Part shown: piece after piece, positions 18,001 through 25,752 of the stretch
Layout of the letters: every line of letters starts with the position of its first letter
Numbering within the stretch: the stretch's first letter is position 1
Assembly: GCA_035540635.1 (NCBI GenBank)
Contig: DATLGH010000014.1
Coordinates: 1-53,615, forward strand
Length of the DNA stretch: 53,615 bases
Direction: 5' to 3'
Source of the DNA: Egibacteraceae bacterium
GTDB lineage: Bacteria; Actinomycetota; Nitriliruptoria; Euzebyales; Egibacteraceae
Notes under the pieces: generated by a model
What the model was told of the DNA's origin: nothing
The model's input: only the letters and a program-made list of their open reading frames with translations
The model's database searches: none
Program-made: the position numbers and the translations under genes

Positions 18001-19247
18001 AGCCCCGCGGCGCCGGCCGTCTGCGTCGCGTGCGCGGCGGCCTCGGCCACCCCCGTGCGTGAGGCGTCGGCGGCGTCCATCGCCTCGGTGGCGCCACGGT
18101 CGCGCTCGGCCCGGGCCTGCCGGGCCTCGGCGAGCTCGCGGTCGGCGCGGTCGGCCGCCACTGCGCGCTCGTCAGCGTCGCGGCGCACGCGGTCGAGGTG
18201 CTCGGCCGAGCGCATCTCCGGGCTGTCGGCCAGGGTGCGCACCGCGGCCTCGGCGGCGCGCTCGTCGACGGCGAGCTCCTCGAGGCGGCTGGTGACCGCG
18301 GCCAGCGCCTGGCTGGCGGCGCGCTCGTCCGCCTCGGCCTGGCGCAGCTTGCGCATGGTCGTCTCGTAGACGGCGTGCAGGCGGCGCACGCCGGCGCCGC
18401 GGCGTGCGGCGGCCAGGCGGGCGTACGTGCGGTACTCGTCGAGGAACGCGCCCGCCCCAGCGCCGGCGGCCACGAACGCGTCGAGGGCCTCGCGGTCGGC
18501 CTCCAGGCTGCGGAACGCGTCGGCGACGTCGGCGATCATCTGCGGGGAGACCGGCGGCAGCGCCTCGGACAGGGCGGCGGACAGCTTGCGCTCGTCGAGC
18601 TGGCGCGACAGCTGCGGCTGGCGCAGCTGGATGAGCAGGTTCACCAGCGCCTCGTAGCGGTGCTCACCGAGCCCGAACAGCGCCCGGTCGACCGCGCGGC
18701 GGTAGGCCGAGGCGGTGGTGAACACCTCGCCGCGCTCGCCGATCTCCTCGGCGAGGCGGGCCCGGGTCAGCGCGTGGCCCTGCTCGCTCTGCAGGTGCAG
18801 GTCGGCGCCGACGCGCTGGTCGGTGACGAAGAACCACCGGCCGTGCAGGCCCTTGCCGGCGATGGCGTGCAGCCCCGCGCCGATCGTGAGGTAGCGCGCC
18901 TGCCCGTCGTCGTCGACGCGCCCGAACTCGAGCCACGTGTAGCCGAGCCGGTCGCTGTAGGTGCCGAGCAGCAGGTTCCACTCCAGGCGCTTGGCAGGGT
19001 CGCCGTCGGGCTCGACGCGGTGCGGGGAGACCTCCCCGTCGAGCAGGAACGGCAGCTGCAGCGCGAGCACCCGCGACTTGCCGGTGCCGTTGTTGCCGCG
19101 CAGCAGCAGGTGGCCCTGCTCGTAGCGGAACTCCTCGTGGTCGTAGCGGTAGAGGTTCAGCAGGCCGCCGCGCAGCGGCTGCCAGCGCTCCCGCTGCGCC
19201 GCCGGCAGGGCGGGGGCGTGCCCGTTGGTCGTGGCGAGCGTGGTCAC
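15045..19247 (-). CDS. jetC: Wadjet type III SMC-like ATPase JetC (TIGR02680)
   Basis: A 1400-residue SMC-like motor. The start is the GTG at 19247, overlapping the jetB stop as GTGA; the frame stays open far upstream but that part is a shadow of jetB. The Walker A motif is GNNGTGKS at 51-58. A long middle region rich in Ala, Glu, Arg and Asp forms the coiled-coil arms. Near the C-terminus come the ABC-signature-like GSGGEKAIAL and the Walker B LILLDEAF. Such motors extrude DNA loops and detect small circular plasmids. Its length and the two-ended ATPase layout are what the family shows, with no frameshift seen. Confidence 0.9.
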   Translation of the reverse strand: MTTLATTNGHAPALPAAQRERWQPLRGGLLNLYRYDHEEFRYEQGHLLLRGNNGTGKSRVLALQLPFLLDGEVSPHRVEPDGDPAKRLEWNLLLGTYSDRLGYTWLEFGRVDDDGQARYLTIGAGLHAIAGKGLHGRWFFVTDQRVGADLHLQSEQGHALTRARLAEEIGERGEVFTTASAYRRAVDRALFGLGEHRYEALVNLLIQLRQPQLSRQLDERKLSAALSEALPPVSPQMIADVADAFRSLEADREALDAFVAAGAGAGAFLDEYRTYARLAAARRGAGVRRLHAVYETTMRKLRQAEADERAASQALAAVTSRLEELAVDERAAEAAVRTLADSPEMRSAEHLDRVRRDADERAVAADRADRELAEARQARAERDRGATEAMDAADASRTGVAEAAAHATQTAGAAGLAEAHRDATGSLALPDGPGEDAGGRALEAAASAVAQAAATRERAVRHVQTLDAAVATARQALALATQSATDLAGQLDEATEAHTAARQRLGEATTEVVAAYRVWARDLAELAPADADDVAWELDTWCRTAQGPSPLTAAVTDAARTATGRLAGLRADAGGRLATAREQLAELTDERDRLATGAHAPPPAPATRDEGARAARPGAPLWRVCDFRPGVGEADRAGLEAALQAAGLLDAWVTPDGRLLGGDAAGDHDTVLAAGTSPAPATSVAELLVPAVGDTPVDEGAVAAVLSHIGLGGGGAARKQAATDGGPVWVAADGSWQAGPAHGRWGKPAAAHIGEGAREAARRRRLEVLAADIARAEQTVADIDAELAGVGLRETTAREEAAAAPDDGPLRRALADIDAAWHAVDGLRARLGEAEQRVATRRREFDGAAGERDTAAADLGLADRLDDLPALLAAVAEYRQAVAALWPTLRGHLQARRSAAATAAQAADAAEAERRRAASRQDAHERAQAAASERDALEATVGAAVSEVLARLADARARAEAIRAETDDRREERTEATAAAKVAETQIATHGEQLAADEGRRATAIDALAAFAATGLLAVAGDGLADLAEGAGEGWSADRAVRSARRIRDELGEGDDDAAWQRTQRDIHRHIQTLTDTLLPHGYEPATTVEDGVLVVTVPFQGRQCSMEALHRALSEEVTHRRSLLDAREREVLENHLIGEVSTHLHDLLRGGERLVAEMNAELADRPMSTGLVLRFAWRPVDDGPAGLVDARRRLLATDGTWSPDERAALGGFLKDQIDAVRAANDTGTWPEHLAAALDYRAWHTFAVERRQEGQWKRLTRRTHGTGSGGEKAIALTVPQFAAAAAHYRSADAAAPRLILLDEAFVGVDADMRSKCMGLLAAFDLDFVMTSEREWGCYATLPGVAIYQLATRPGIDAVGVTRWVWNGRERVRDDRPAPPAAAVGNGDGNGAARDGAGGPW

Positions 19248-20470
19248 AGCAGCTGCTCCTCGGGTGGACTCTGCAGGGCGTAGCGGGCGATGGCTGCGCG
19301 GGGCACGACGCCGTCGGGGGTGCGGCGCACGAGCGCGAGCGCCTCGAGGCGGTCGAGGGTGGCCTCGGCCAGCGCCACGTCGGCGCCGGGCTCGGTGACC
19401 GCCTTGCGCCAGTGGGCCTTGTGGCGGGCGATCAAGCGGGCGGTGTGGCGGTGCAGCGCGGCGGGCGCGACGGGGGTGTCGGGGTGGCGGCGGGCGTGGG
19501 CGGCGAGGTGCTCGGCGAGCAGGAGCGTGAGGTGGCCGTCGGTGCCCTCCTCGGGCAGGCCCAGGTCGGTGGCGTCGCCGCGCTCGTCGACCAGGGCGAT
19601 GCCCTCGGCGCGCACCTCGGGCACGAGGCCGGTCGCGTCGGCGATCTCGGTGAGCAGCCGCCCGCGCTGGCGGTGCAGGTAGTCGAGCGTGTCGGCGTCG
19701 AGGTCGTCGTAGTACACGACCGGGTCGTCGAGCAGCCGGCGCACGAGGTGGGTGCGCCGGGCGCGGTTGCGCCCGGCGTCGGTGTCGGGCAGCGGCTCGG
19801 CCACGATCGCGGCCAGCCGCTCCTCGAAGGTGCCCGCCTCGACCGTGGAGGGCCCGCGGCGCACGGCCAGCAGCCCGGCGAGGGCGGGCCGGTTGATCGT
19901 GTAGAGCACGTCGCCGCGCTCTGCGAGGTAGGCCTCCTCGTCGCCGGTGACGCGCACGAGCACCCGCAGGTCCAGCAGCAGGCGCACGACCGCGACGAGG
20001 TCGCGGCGCTGGTCGCGGCCGGTCAGGTCGAAGCGGTAGCCGGCGGCGGCGAGGTCCGCGTCGCCGGCGACCAGGGCCATGATCTCGTCCGCGAGCTTGC
20101 CGAGGGCGGTCTGGCGCTCGGTGCGCTCGAGCACGGCCAGCGCGAGGCACGCCAGGGCGTAGCGGCGGCGCGGGAACGGAGGGTCGCCGCGGCGGGCGCG
20201 GGCCGGGCGCGTCGCGTCGCCGAGGTCGGCGGGGGTCTTGCGCAGGCGCGCGGCCTCGGAGTCCACACGCAGGCTCCAACCCGGATGGCGGGCGAACCAC
20301 TCCCGCAGCCACCCCGCGTGGCGGCGCACGAGCCCGAACTCGGCGGCCTGTGGCCCGTCCGCGGCCAGCAGCGGGCTGGCCAGCAGCGCACGCAACGCGC
20401 GGCGGCGCTCGTCGAGGACCGCGGCGTCGATGCGGGCGCCGAGAGCAGCGGGTGCGGGGGATCGGGTCAT
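19244..20470 (-). CDS. jetB: Wadjet type III subunit JetB (DUF2398/TIGR02678)
   Basis: A 408-residue protein with a DUF2398-like layout: an N-terminal helical region (DERRRALRALLASPLLAADG), an FPRRRYALACLALAVLERTE segment and a C-terminal winged-helix-like end. By analogy with condensins it is the MukE-like partner that links the kleisin to the SMC heads. It overlaps jetA by ATGA and jetC by GTGA, so translation of the operon is coupled. The identification rests on position and on recognisable family segments. Confidence 0.86.
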   Translation of the reverse strand: MTRSPAPAALGARIDAAVLDERRRALRALLASPLLAADGPQAAEFGLVRRHAGWLREWFARHPGWSLRVDSEAARLRKTPADLGDATRPARARRGDPPFPRRRYALACLALAVLERTERQTALGKLADEIMALVAGDADLAAAGYRFDLTGRDQRRDLVAVVRLLLDLRVLVRVTGDEEAYLAERGDVLYTINRPALAGLLAVRRGPSTVEAGTFEERLAAIVAEPLPDTDAGRNRARRTHLVRRLLDDPVVYYDDLDADTLDYLHRQRGRLLTEIADATGLVPEVRAEGIALVDERGDATDLGLPEEGTDGHLTLLLAEHLAAHARRHPDTPVAPAALHRHTARLIARHKAHWRKAVTEPGADVALAEATLDRLEALALVRRTPDGVVPRAAIARYALQSPPEEQLL

Positions 20471-22020
20471 GCGCTGGCCCCCACCGGCTCGCGCACGGCC
20501 CGCGCGGCGAACGCGTCGCGGATCGTGACGAGGTGCTCGGGGCCGACCAGGCGCCCGGCGCTCGTGGCGATGGTCGCGGTGCCGGCCGCCGGCACGAGGA
20601 TGATGACGAGGGTCCCGTCGGTCGAGGTCGTCTCGACGGCGTCACCCGGCCTGACCTTGGCCGCCAGGGCCTCGCCGAGCAGGTCCAGGAAGAGGTCGAA
20701 CTCGCAGGGGTCGAGGTCGCCGAGGTCGGACAGCAGCGTCGGCCGGCCGGTGGCCAGGCGCCGGCGCGCGGCCTCGATCTGCGCGGCCTCGGCCTCGATG
20801 GTGGCGGCGATCAACGCCTTGCCGGCGCTGCGGTCCACGACGTCGGCGGGCCGGCCCCGCTTGGCGTGGCGCCCGGAGCGGCGCAGCCGCGGCGACAGGC
20901 GCAGGGGCGGCGCGGTCAACCAGCTGGTCTGGGGGGACACGGGGTCGGCGTCGCGCTCGTCGAGGGTGTCGGCGTTGACCTGCAGGTGGCGCGCGGGGGT
21001 GAGCGCGAACGCCGCCCGCCACAGGCGGTGGGCGTCGGCGTCGTTGTCGGCCTCGGCGAACCAGCGGGCCAAGGCGCGCAGGTCGGTGAACCGGTCGGTG
21101 CGCGTGACCCGCCGGTCGTTGATGGACGCCACGGCCTGCAGGAGCGCGGGGATGGCCGAGCGCGCCCGGGCACGCAGCACCTCGGCCTGCGACGGTGCCG
21201 CGCCGCTGCCGATGAACCAGGCCCGCAACCCCGCCCAGCGGCCGCGCCAGCGCTCGACGGCCTCCTCGGCGTCGGCGTCGGTCGGGGCCAGGGCGTCGGC
21301 GAGGTCGCGGCGCGCCGCCGCGGTGAGCAGATCCCCGGCGCCGGCGCGCTCGACGCGCTCGATGTGGTCGACGATGTCAGCGGTGGCCATGACGAGCTGG
21401 CCGATGAAGCGCTCAAGGTAGTCGATCAGGGTGTCCTTGTAGGCGACGAAGGTCGCCACGTCCACGCCGTGCAGGTCGATGGTGCGCTGCAACCCGGCGA
21501 TGAACGTCTGCGCCTTCGCGGTCAGCTCGTCGAAGCGGGTCCGCAGCGTCGTCAGGATCCGGTGGACCTTGGCGTCGTCGGGCTCGCCGGCCTCCGCGAG
21601 GGCGGCGAGCTCGCCGAGCAGCTCGCGGATGTCGCCGAGGGCGGCGGCCTGCAGCTCGCCGGACTCCGCGACCGCGTCGTGGTAGGTGGCCAGCGCCCGC
21701 TCGGCGGCCTCCCCCTCGACGGTCAGCTGGTAGAGGTAGCGGGTGCGGTAGAACTCCTCGACGGTGGCGACCTCGGCGGTGTCGGTGTCCTTGCGCAGGT
21801 TGCCCCACTCGCAGAGCTGCAGCAGGCACGTCTCCACCTCGGCCTCGGTCAGCGGTGCGTCGTCGTACAGCGCGCGGGCGACGTCGGCGGGGCGCAGGTG
21901 CAGGGCGAAGCGTTCCTTCGCGACGGTGAAGACCCGCATGACCGCCCGGTAGGCCGGGGCCTTGTCGGCGGTGACGTGCGCGAAGGCCGCCAGCCGCCCG
22001 TCCTCGCGCTCCCCGGTCAT
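20467..22020 (-). CDS. jetA: Wadjet type III kleisin-like subunit JetA (DUF2397/TIGR02677)
   Basis: A 517-residue protein that opens the Wadjet operon. I chose the ATG at 22020 because GGGAG lies five bases upstream; the open frame to 22416 is a shadow. The N-terminus (AFAHVTADKAPAYRAVMRVF) and the helix-rich centre with FYRTRYLYQLTVEGEAAERAL match the DUF2397 family, the MukF-like kleisin of the complex. It lies back to back with an MbcA-like antitoxin gene, with a 106-bp shared upstream region containing an inverted repeat, so the antitoxin could co-regulate both directions. Confidence 0.87.
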   Translation of the reverse strand: MTGEREDGRLAAFAHVTADKAPAYRAVMRVFTVAKERFALHLRPADVARALYDDAPLTEAEVETCLLQLCEWGNLRKDTDTAEVATVEEFYRTRYLYQLTVEGEAAERALATYHDAVAESGELQAAALGDIRELLGELAALAEAGEPDDAKVHRILTTLRTRFDELTAKAQTFIAGLQRTIDLHGVDVATFVAYKDTLIDYLERFIGQLVMATADIVDHIERVERAGAGDLLTAAARRDLADALAPTDADAEEAVERWRGRWAGLRAWFIGSGAAPSQAEVLRARARSAIPALLQAVASINDRRVTRTDRFTDLRALARWFAEADNDADAHRLWRAAFALTPARHLQVNADTLDERDADPVSPQTSWLTAPPLRLSPRLRRSGRHAKRGRPADVVDRSAGKALIAATIEAEAAQIEAARRRLATGRPTLLSDLGDLDPCEFDLFLDLLGEALAAKVRPGDAVETTSTDGTLVIILVPAAGTATIATSAGRLVGPEHLVTIRDAFAARAVREPVGASA

Positions 22021-22089
22021 GGTCACTCCCTCGTTCTCTGGTGCCGTACGTGCCAGCGGCGGGACATCCGACGGACAGCCACGCCGACA

Positions 22090-22126
22090 CTGTAGGGTGT
22101 AGTTACAGGGATGTAAAGGAGACATC
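22090..22126. promoter_or_regulatory. Inverted repeat and ribosome-binding site before the MbcA-like antitoxin
   Basis: CTGTA (22090-22094) is inverted as TACAG (22104-22108), and inside it TGTA-GT-TACA (22098-22107) forms a smaller dyad. AAGGAG lies five bases before the GTG start at 22127. The position between divergent jetA and the antitoxin gene suits an autoregulatory operator. Confidence 0.45.
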
Positions 22127-22471
22127 GTGGGGACCGTGATCGGAGCCGGCGGGGCCGCGCTGCTCCTCGGCGAGCTCGTGGCGAGCGGCGTGGTCGACGG
22201 CGCCGACATCGCCCGAGCGGTTTGCACGACGCCCCGCAGCGTCGCCCGCTGGCGTGCCGGCGCGAGCACGCCGCGCCGTGACCTGGAGGAGCGCCTGCTG
22301 GAGCTCGCCGCGGTCATCGACGCGCTGCGCGCCACCGTCGGCGACGCCGGCCGGGCCCGCATGTGGCTGCGCCGCCCCCACCCCCGCCTCGACCTCGACA
22401 AGCCCCTGGAGCGCATCGCCGCCGGCGGCTACCGCGACGTGGTGGCGCTGGCGGGCACGGCCGCGCCGTGA
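22127..22471 (+). CDS. MbcA/ParS/Xre-type antitoxin, orphan
   Basis: A 114-residue protein with a helix-turn-helix-like N-terminus (DIARAVCTTPRSVARWRAGAS) and a C-terminal toxin-binding domain (RMWLRRPHPRLDLDKPLERI then VVALAG), the pattern of antitoxins that pair with RES-domain NAD-degrading toxins. GTG start after a good AAGGAG. The RES toxin normally follows directly, but here the next gene is an unrelated MazE-like ORF, so the toxin is missing. It may be a remnant, or serve as a regulator of the divergent Wadjet operon. Confidence 0.75.
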   Translation: MGTVIGAGGAALLLGELVASGVVDGADIARAVCTTPRSVARWRAGASTPRRDLEERLLELAAVIDALRATVGDAGRARMWLRRPHPRLDLDKPLERIAAGGYRDVVALAGTAAP

Positions 22472-22558
22472 CCCCAGGGTGGTCGGCCCCACCTGCTGTG
22501 GGCGTTCCCTGGGAGTGGGAGTCGGACGCCCTATGCACCGGGCGGTAGGATCAACGGT

Positions 22559-22792
22559 ATGGCGAAGAGGAAGATATCCGCGACCCTGTCGCCCGAGCTG
22601 ATCCGGCAGGCGCAGGCTCTCACCGGCGGCGGCAACCTGTCAGAGGTGCTGGAGCAGGGCCTGTCCGCGCTCATCGACCGGGAGCTCGAACGCCGCTGGC
22701 TCGCCGGTTACCAGCAGCAGCCACCAGCGGAGGATGTGCCCGACGACGTCCCGGTCGACTTGCGTGAGGTGCCGTGGGCCCCCCGGCGGTGA
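22559..22792 (+). CDS. Ribbon-helix-helix-type antitoxin (MazE-like)
   Basis: A 77-residue protein, MAKRKISATLSPELIRQAQAL, with a short N-terminal strand and two helices as in RHH antitoxins, then an acidic flexible tail (AEDVPDDVPVDLREVPW) of the kind that blocks the toxin active site. Its TGA overlaps the GTG start of the toxin gene (GTGA), giving coupled translation in the usual antitoxin-first order. Confidence 0.75.
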   Translation: MAKRKISATLSPELIRQAQALTGGGNLSEVLEQGLSALIDRELERRWLAGYQQQPPAEDVPDDVPVDLREVPWAPRR

Positions 22793-23112
22793 GCGCCGCG
22801 CGGCCCCACCGGGGCGAGCTGTGGTGGGCCGACGTCCCCGGAGACAAGGTCCGGCCCGTCCTCGTCCTCACGCGAGAACGGTTCATCGAACGGCTGCACT
22901 CGGTGCTGGTCGCCCCGGTGACGACGACGGTGCGCGGGATCCCCACCGAGGTGCCGCTCGGCGCCGGCGAGGGGCTGCCCCAAGCCTGCGCGGCCAACTT
23001 CGACAACCTGTTCACGCTCCGGCGTGACCGGCTCCGAGACCCGATCGGCCAGCTGACCGGGCAGCAACTCGAAGACGTGTGCCGCGCATACCGGTTCACT
23101 GCCGGCTGTTGA
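22789..23112 (+). CDS. mazF: MazF/PemK-type endoribonuclease toxin
   Basis: A 107-residue protein starting at the GTG that overlaps the antitoxin stop. The diagnostic opening is RGELWWADVPGDKVRPVLVL, followed by VLVAPVTTTVRGIPTEVPL and the QACAANFDNLFTL strand with a later GQL helix. MazF toxins cut mRNA at short sequences in the cytoplasm when the antitoxin is degraded. The conserved Arg and the VxVxxxT strand are present, so it looks active. It closes the block next to Wadjet. Confidence 0.88.
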   Translation: MSAARPHRGELWWADVPGDKVRPVLVLTRERFIERLHSVLVAPVTTTVRGIPTEVPLGAGEGLPQACAANFDNLFTLRRDRLRDPIGQLTGQQLEDVCRAYRFTAGC

Positions 23113-23211
23113 GCGGCCACCGCAGCCTGCTGGCCCGGTAGGCCCGGCCGCGGCGCGCGGCGGGGTGCTTCACCCGGCCGCGGGGGCGGCGGGGTGCTCC
23201 GTCGAGGACGG

Positions 23212-24516
23212 TCAGCCAACCGGCGGCGTGTGGATTGCGCCGGCGGTCACGTCGAGCCTGGCGAGATCCGCGGCAGCCTGCCCCGCGACCCATCCTCCGG
23301 CGTTGCTCACCGTCCGCGCCTGCTGGACGACCTCGGGGAAGGCGGCCCGCTGTGCGGCGCGCAGCCGGTCGTCACGCGCGGCGAGCACGGGCAGAAGCCG
23401 GTCGGCGTCGGCGCTGCCGGCGACCTGCCCGTCGGTGGCGTCCCGCAGCCGCTGGCTGATGCGGTGGGCGAAGCCGAGCAGGAAGGCACGCCGGAACGAG
23501 CGGGTGCGGGAACGGCCGGCCGCGTCTCGGTGGGAGCCGAGACGGGCCATGGCGCTCGTCGCCTGTGCAAGGAGCGACGCGGCGAGCAGCTCGACCGCGT
23601 CGAGGTCGTGGTCGTAGCCGAACGCGGTCACCCATCCGCAGTCGGGGCTGTAGACCACCCGGCAGCGGTTCGCCCCGGCGATCTGGGTGAGCAGCGAGGC
23701 CTTGGCGTCGGCGTAGGGGTCCTCCACGGGGATGCGGCGCGCCGACGGCTCCCCGACGTCGTCGCCGGTGTGCAGCAGCGCCTCGTCGATGGCGTGACGG
23801 GCGATGAGCTCCTGGGCCTTGGCCGTGAGCGCCTCCGCCTCCTCGTCGAACTCCGTCGACTCGGCCTTGGCGAGCAGGGAGCGCACCCGCGCGAGCATCC
23901 GCTCGTCGAGCCCCCGCGTCTGGCCGAGCGCCCCGTTGGCGCCGCCCCACGGCTGGCCGGGGGCAGGCACCGTCGGGGGCAGCCCCGGCAGCCGTGACAG
24001 CAGGCCGAGCACCGCGACGGCCACGCGCAGCCCGCCGGCGCCGCTCGCCACCGCGTCGCTCCGACGGGCGCAATCCTCCAGGACCGCCAGCTGCTCGCTC
24101 CACCGCGGGTGCAGCTGCTGGCCCAGCTCCCCGTGCCGCCGGCCGTCGGCCACGACCAGACCGGCGACCGTGTCGGCGTGGCCAACTCCGAGGCGGCGCG
24201 CCGTGACGCGCACGACGTCGGCCGGCGTCCACCCCCGCTGCCACAGCGCGGCGACCGCCTCGCGCAGGCACCCGTGCACGGCGGTGACCGCGGGCTGGCC
24301 ACGCGCGGCCAGCTCGGCGAGCAGCGCCTCGTGCGCGTGCGCGTCACTGTCCGCCGACCACGCCGCCGCCCACAGCACGTCCACCAGGGACGGGGGCGGT
24401 GGCGGGTGCTGGCGGGGCTCCCCGCCTGCACCGGGGGGCCGGGTCGGCCCCGCCGCTCGGCCGTGGCGCTGCCGGCGCTTCTTCGCCGCCCGTCGCTGCT
24501 TGTTCTGCTTGCCCAT
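23212..24516 (-). CDS. DUF2786 domain protein
   Basis: A 434-residue protein with a strongly basic N-terminus (MGKQNKQRRAAKKRRQRHGR), a Pro-rich linker, and a central DUF2786 segment around LLAKAESTEFDEEAEALTAKAQEL. The C-terminal half has a conserved-looking RTRSFRRAFLLGFAHRI motif. DUF2786 proteins are common near phage and defence loci, but their biochemical role is not known to me. The basic start suggests nucleic-acid binding. It is transcribed alone, towards mazF; about 100 bp of GC-rich DNA lies between them. Confidence 0.75.
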   Translation of the reverse strand: MGKQNKQRRAAKKRRQRHGRAAGPTRPPGAGGEPRQHPPPPPSLVDVLWAAAWSADSDAHAHEALLAELAARGQPAVTAVHGCLREAVAALWQRGWTPADVVRVTARRLGVGHADTVAGLVVADGRRHGELGQQLHPRWSEQLAVLEDCARRSDAVASGAGGLRVAVAVLGLLSRLPGLPPTVPAPGQPWGGANGALGQTRGLDERMLARVRSLLAKAESTEFDEEAEALTAKAQELIARHAIDEALLHTGDDVGEPSARRIPVEDPYADAKASLLTQIAGANRCRVVYSPDCGWVTAFGYDHDLDAVELLAASLLAQATSAMARLGSHRDAAGRSRTRSFRRAFLLGFAHRISQRLRDATDGQVAGSADADRLLPVLAARDDRLRAAQRAAFPEVVQQARTVSNAGGWVAGQAAADLARLDVTAGAIHTPPVG

Positions 24517-24642
24517 GGGCAGCAGTGTCGCCCCTGCCGGTCTCCTGCGGCCGCATTTCGCGCGGCCTGTGACGACCGGCCTGTGGCGAGCCGTAGCTCG
24601 GCCCGGCGAGAGGGCCTCTCAGCCGGCCTACACTCGGGTCAC

Positions 24643-24732
24643 GGAGGTGTGGCCGAGTCTGGTTGAAGGCGCCGGTCTTGAAAACCGGTAGACGGTTCTG
24701 CCGTCTCGTGGGTTCGAATCCCACCGCCTCCG
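24643..24732 (+). tRNA. tRNA-Ser (anticodon TGA), island attachment site
   Basis: A class II tRNA with acceptor GGAGGTG/CGCCTCC (one G-T pair), anticodon loop CTTGAAA (anticodon TGA), a long variable arm and T-loop TTCGAAT. From the anticodon loop to the 3' end and ten bases beyond, the sequence recurs at 28101-28166, so the gene served as the integration target and stays whole. Confidence 0.95.
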
Positions 24733-24742
24733 CGCTGACCAG
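24677..24742 (+). repeat. Left attachment repeat (attL) of the tRNA-Ser island
   Basis: These 66 bases (tRNA 3' half plus flank) recur at 28101-28166 with two mismatches. Similarity resumes at the palindrome CTCCCATGGGAG (24773-24784 and 28200-28211). The direct repeats bound about 3.4 kb of atypical DNA. Confidence 0.85.
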
Positions 24743-25167
24743 GGAACGCTACCTCAGGGGATGTCCTGGCTTCTCCCATGGGAGCGCCGCGGGCAACATT
24801 CTGGCAACATCCCGCGCGCGCTCGGCTCCGCGAGATGGTCCGTCCGTCGTCGGTGGGTGCGTGCACCGGTGACGGGGCGGGGGCGGCGCGATCATCGCCG
24901 GCCTCTTCCTCCGCCGCTTCACCCGGGGCGTGGCCTGGGGCGCACCTGACATCGCCGGTCCGGCGTTCCTTCCCGAAGAGGCTTGCCAGTGGGCACCTGC
25001 CGGCGGGCGCGACCGGCTTCGGGGTCCACACCTTGCTCGCCTGGCTCGAGCGTCGCGCGGTCTAGAGTGTGGGGCATCGTGGCGGCCCAGTTGCCGAGGC
25101 GTTCGATGGTGGGCTCAGCGCGGTAGCCGTGGGGCAGGTCCAGCACGATCTGGGTTCGTGAGATGCA
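24743..25167. other. Non-coding left arm of the island
   Basis: No convincing full gene. On the minus strand near 25057-25160 a short stretch reads LDLPHGYRAEPTIERLGNWA and then loses coding character, so it looks like the tail of a lost gene. I do not recognise it. Confidence 0.4.
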
Positions 25168-25752
25168 TCACTCGACCGCCACCGCGTGGGCCAGCAGGAT
25201 GAGCTCACGTCTGCTCCGCAACCCGGCCTTGCGGAGAAGGTTGCGCACATGCGTACGCGAGGTCGCCGGCGAAACCCCGATCTGCGCAGCGATCTCCTCA
25301 TCCGTGGTCCACCCACCACCGATCAACGCGAGCACCTCAAGCTCCCGTGGGGTAAGCCGCAGCTCATCCAGGCCCTTTGGCAGGGCCACGCGGTCGGTCA
25401 ACCCCGCGACCATGCGATCCACTCGCCCCAGCGACCTTCGCACGCGATACACCAGCGCGAAGCCAGCACCGGCCAGCCCCGTCGCAGCCATGGATTTCAC
25501 CAGTTGCAGGTCCGCCAGCAGCAAATCGCCTACACCGGGAGAGATGACCTCCAGCCGGTAGGCCTGCAGCGCCAAGCGCTGCACTGACCCGAGCACGAAC
25601 GCCGCGCACACCACCGCCACGAGTAGCCCGAGCTGCCGCAGCGGCGCAGAGGCGCAACGCATCCACTGGACGATGCCCCACGAACCCAGCAAGACGAACA
25701 ACATCATGTTCAATACGAGCCAAGCGAGGATCACCACATCGACGATGTTCAC
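25168..25752 (-). CDS. Membrane-anchored LuxR-type transcriptional regulator
   Basis: A 194-residue protein with three predicted membrane helices (roughly residues 5-27, 40-58 and 82-102) and a C-terminal LuxR helix-turn-helix: LTPRELEVLALIGGGWTTDE, then IAAQIGVSPATSRTHVRNLL. Most LuxR regulators are soluble, and membrane anchoring suggests it senses a signal at the membrane. It is transcribed away from the secreted-protein gene, with a large dyad (25874-25921) in the shared upstream region. It is probably the local regulator of the island. No receiver or PAS domain is present. Confidence 0.8.
   Translation of the reverse strand: MNIVDVVILAWLVLNMMLFVLLGSWGIVQWMRCASAPLRQLGLLVAVVCAAFVLGSVQRLALQAYRLEVISPGVGDLLLADLQLVKSMAATGLAGAGFALVYRVRRSLGRVDRMVAGLTDRVALPKGLDELRLTPRELEVLALIGGGWTTDEEIAAQIGVSPATSRTHVRNLLRKAGLRSRRELILLAHAVAVE

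Noticed and set aside
15810-18062. A 750-codon plus-strand ORF
   Set aside because: It is the complement of the jetC coiled-coil region; no motif and no ribosome-binding site.
19248-20645. Upstream extension of the jetC frame
   Set aside because: It only mirrors jetB in another frame; the GTGA overlap and the start of family similarity place the start at 19247.
23113-23211. Terminator or repeat between mazF and the DUF2786 gene
   Set aside because: GC-rich with a short cggcggggtgct repeat, but no convincing stem-loop with a T tract.
24344-24724. Minus-strand ORF across the tRNA-Ser gene (and a similar one near 28.1 kb)
   Set aside because: The GFEPTRR-type sequence is the known artefact of reading a serine tRNA backwards.
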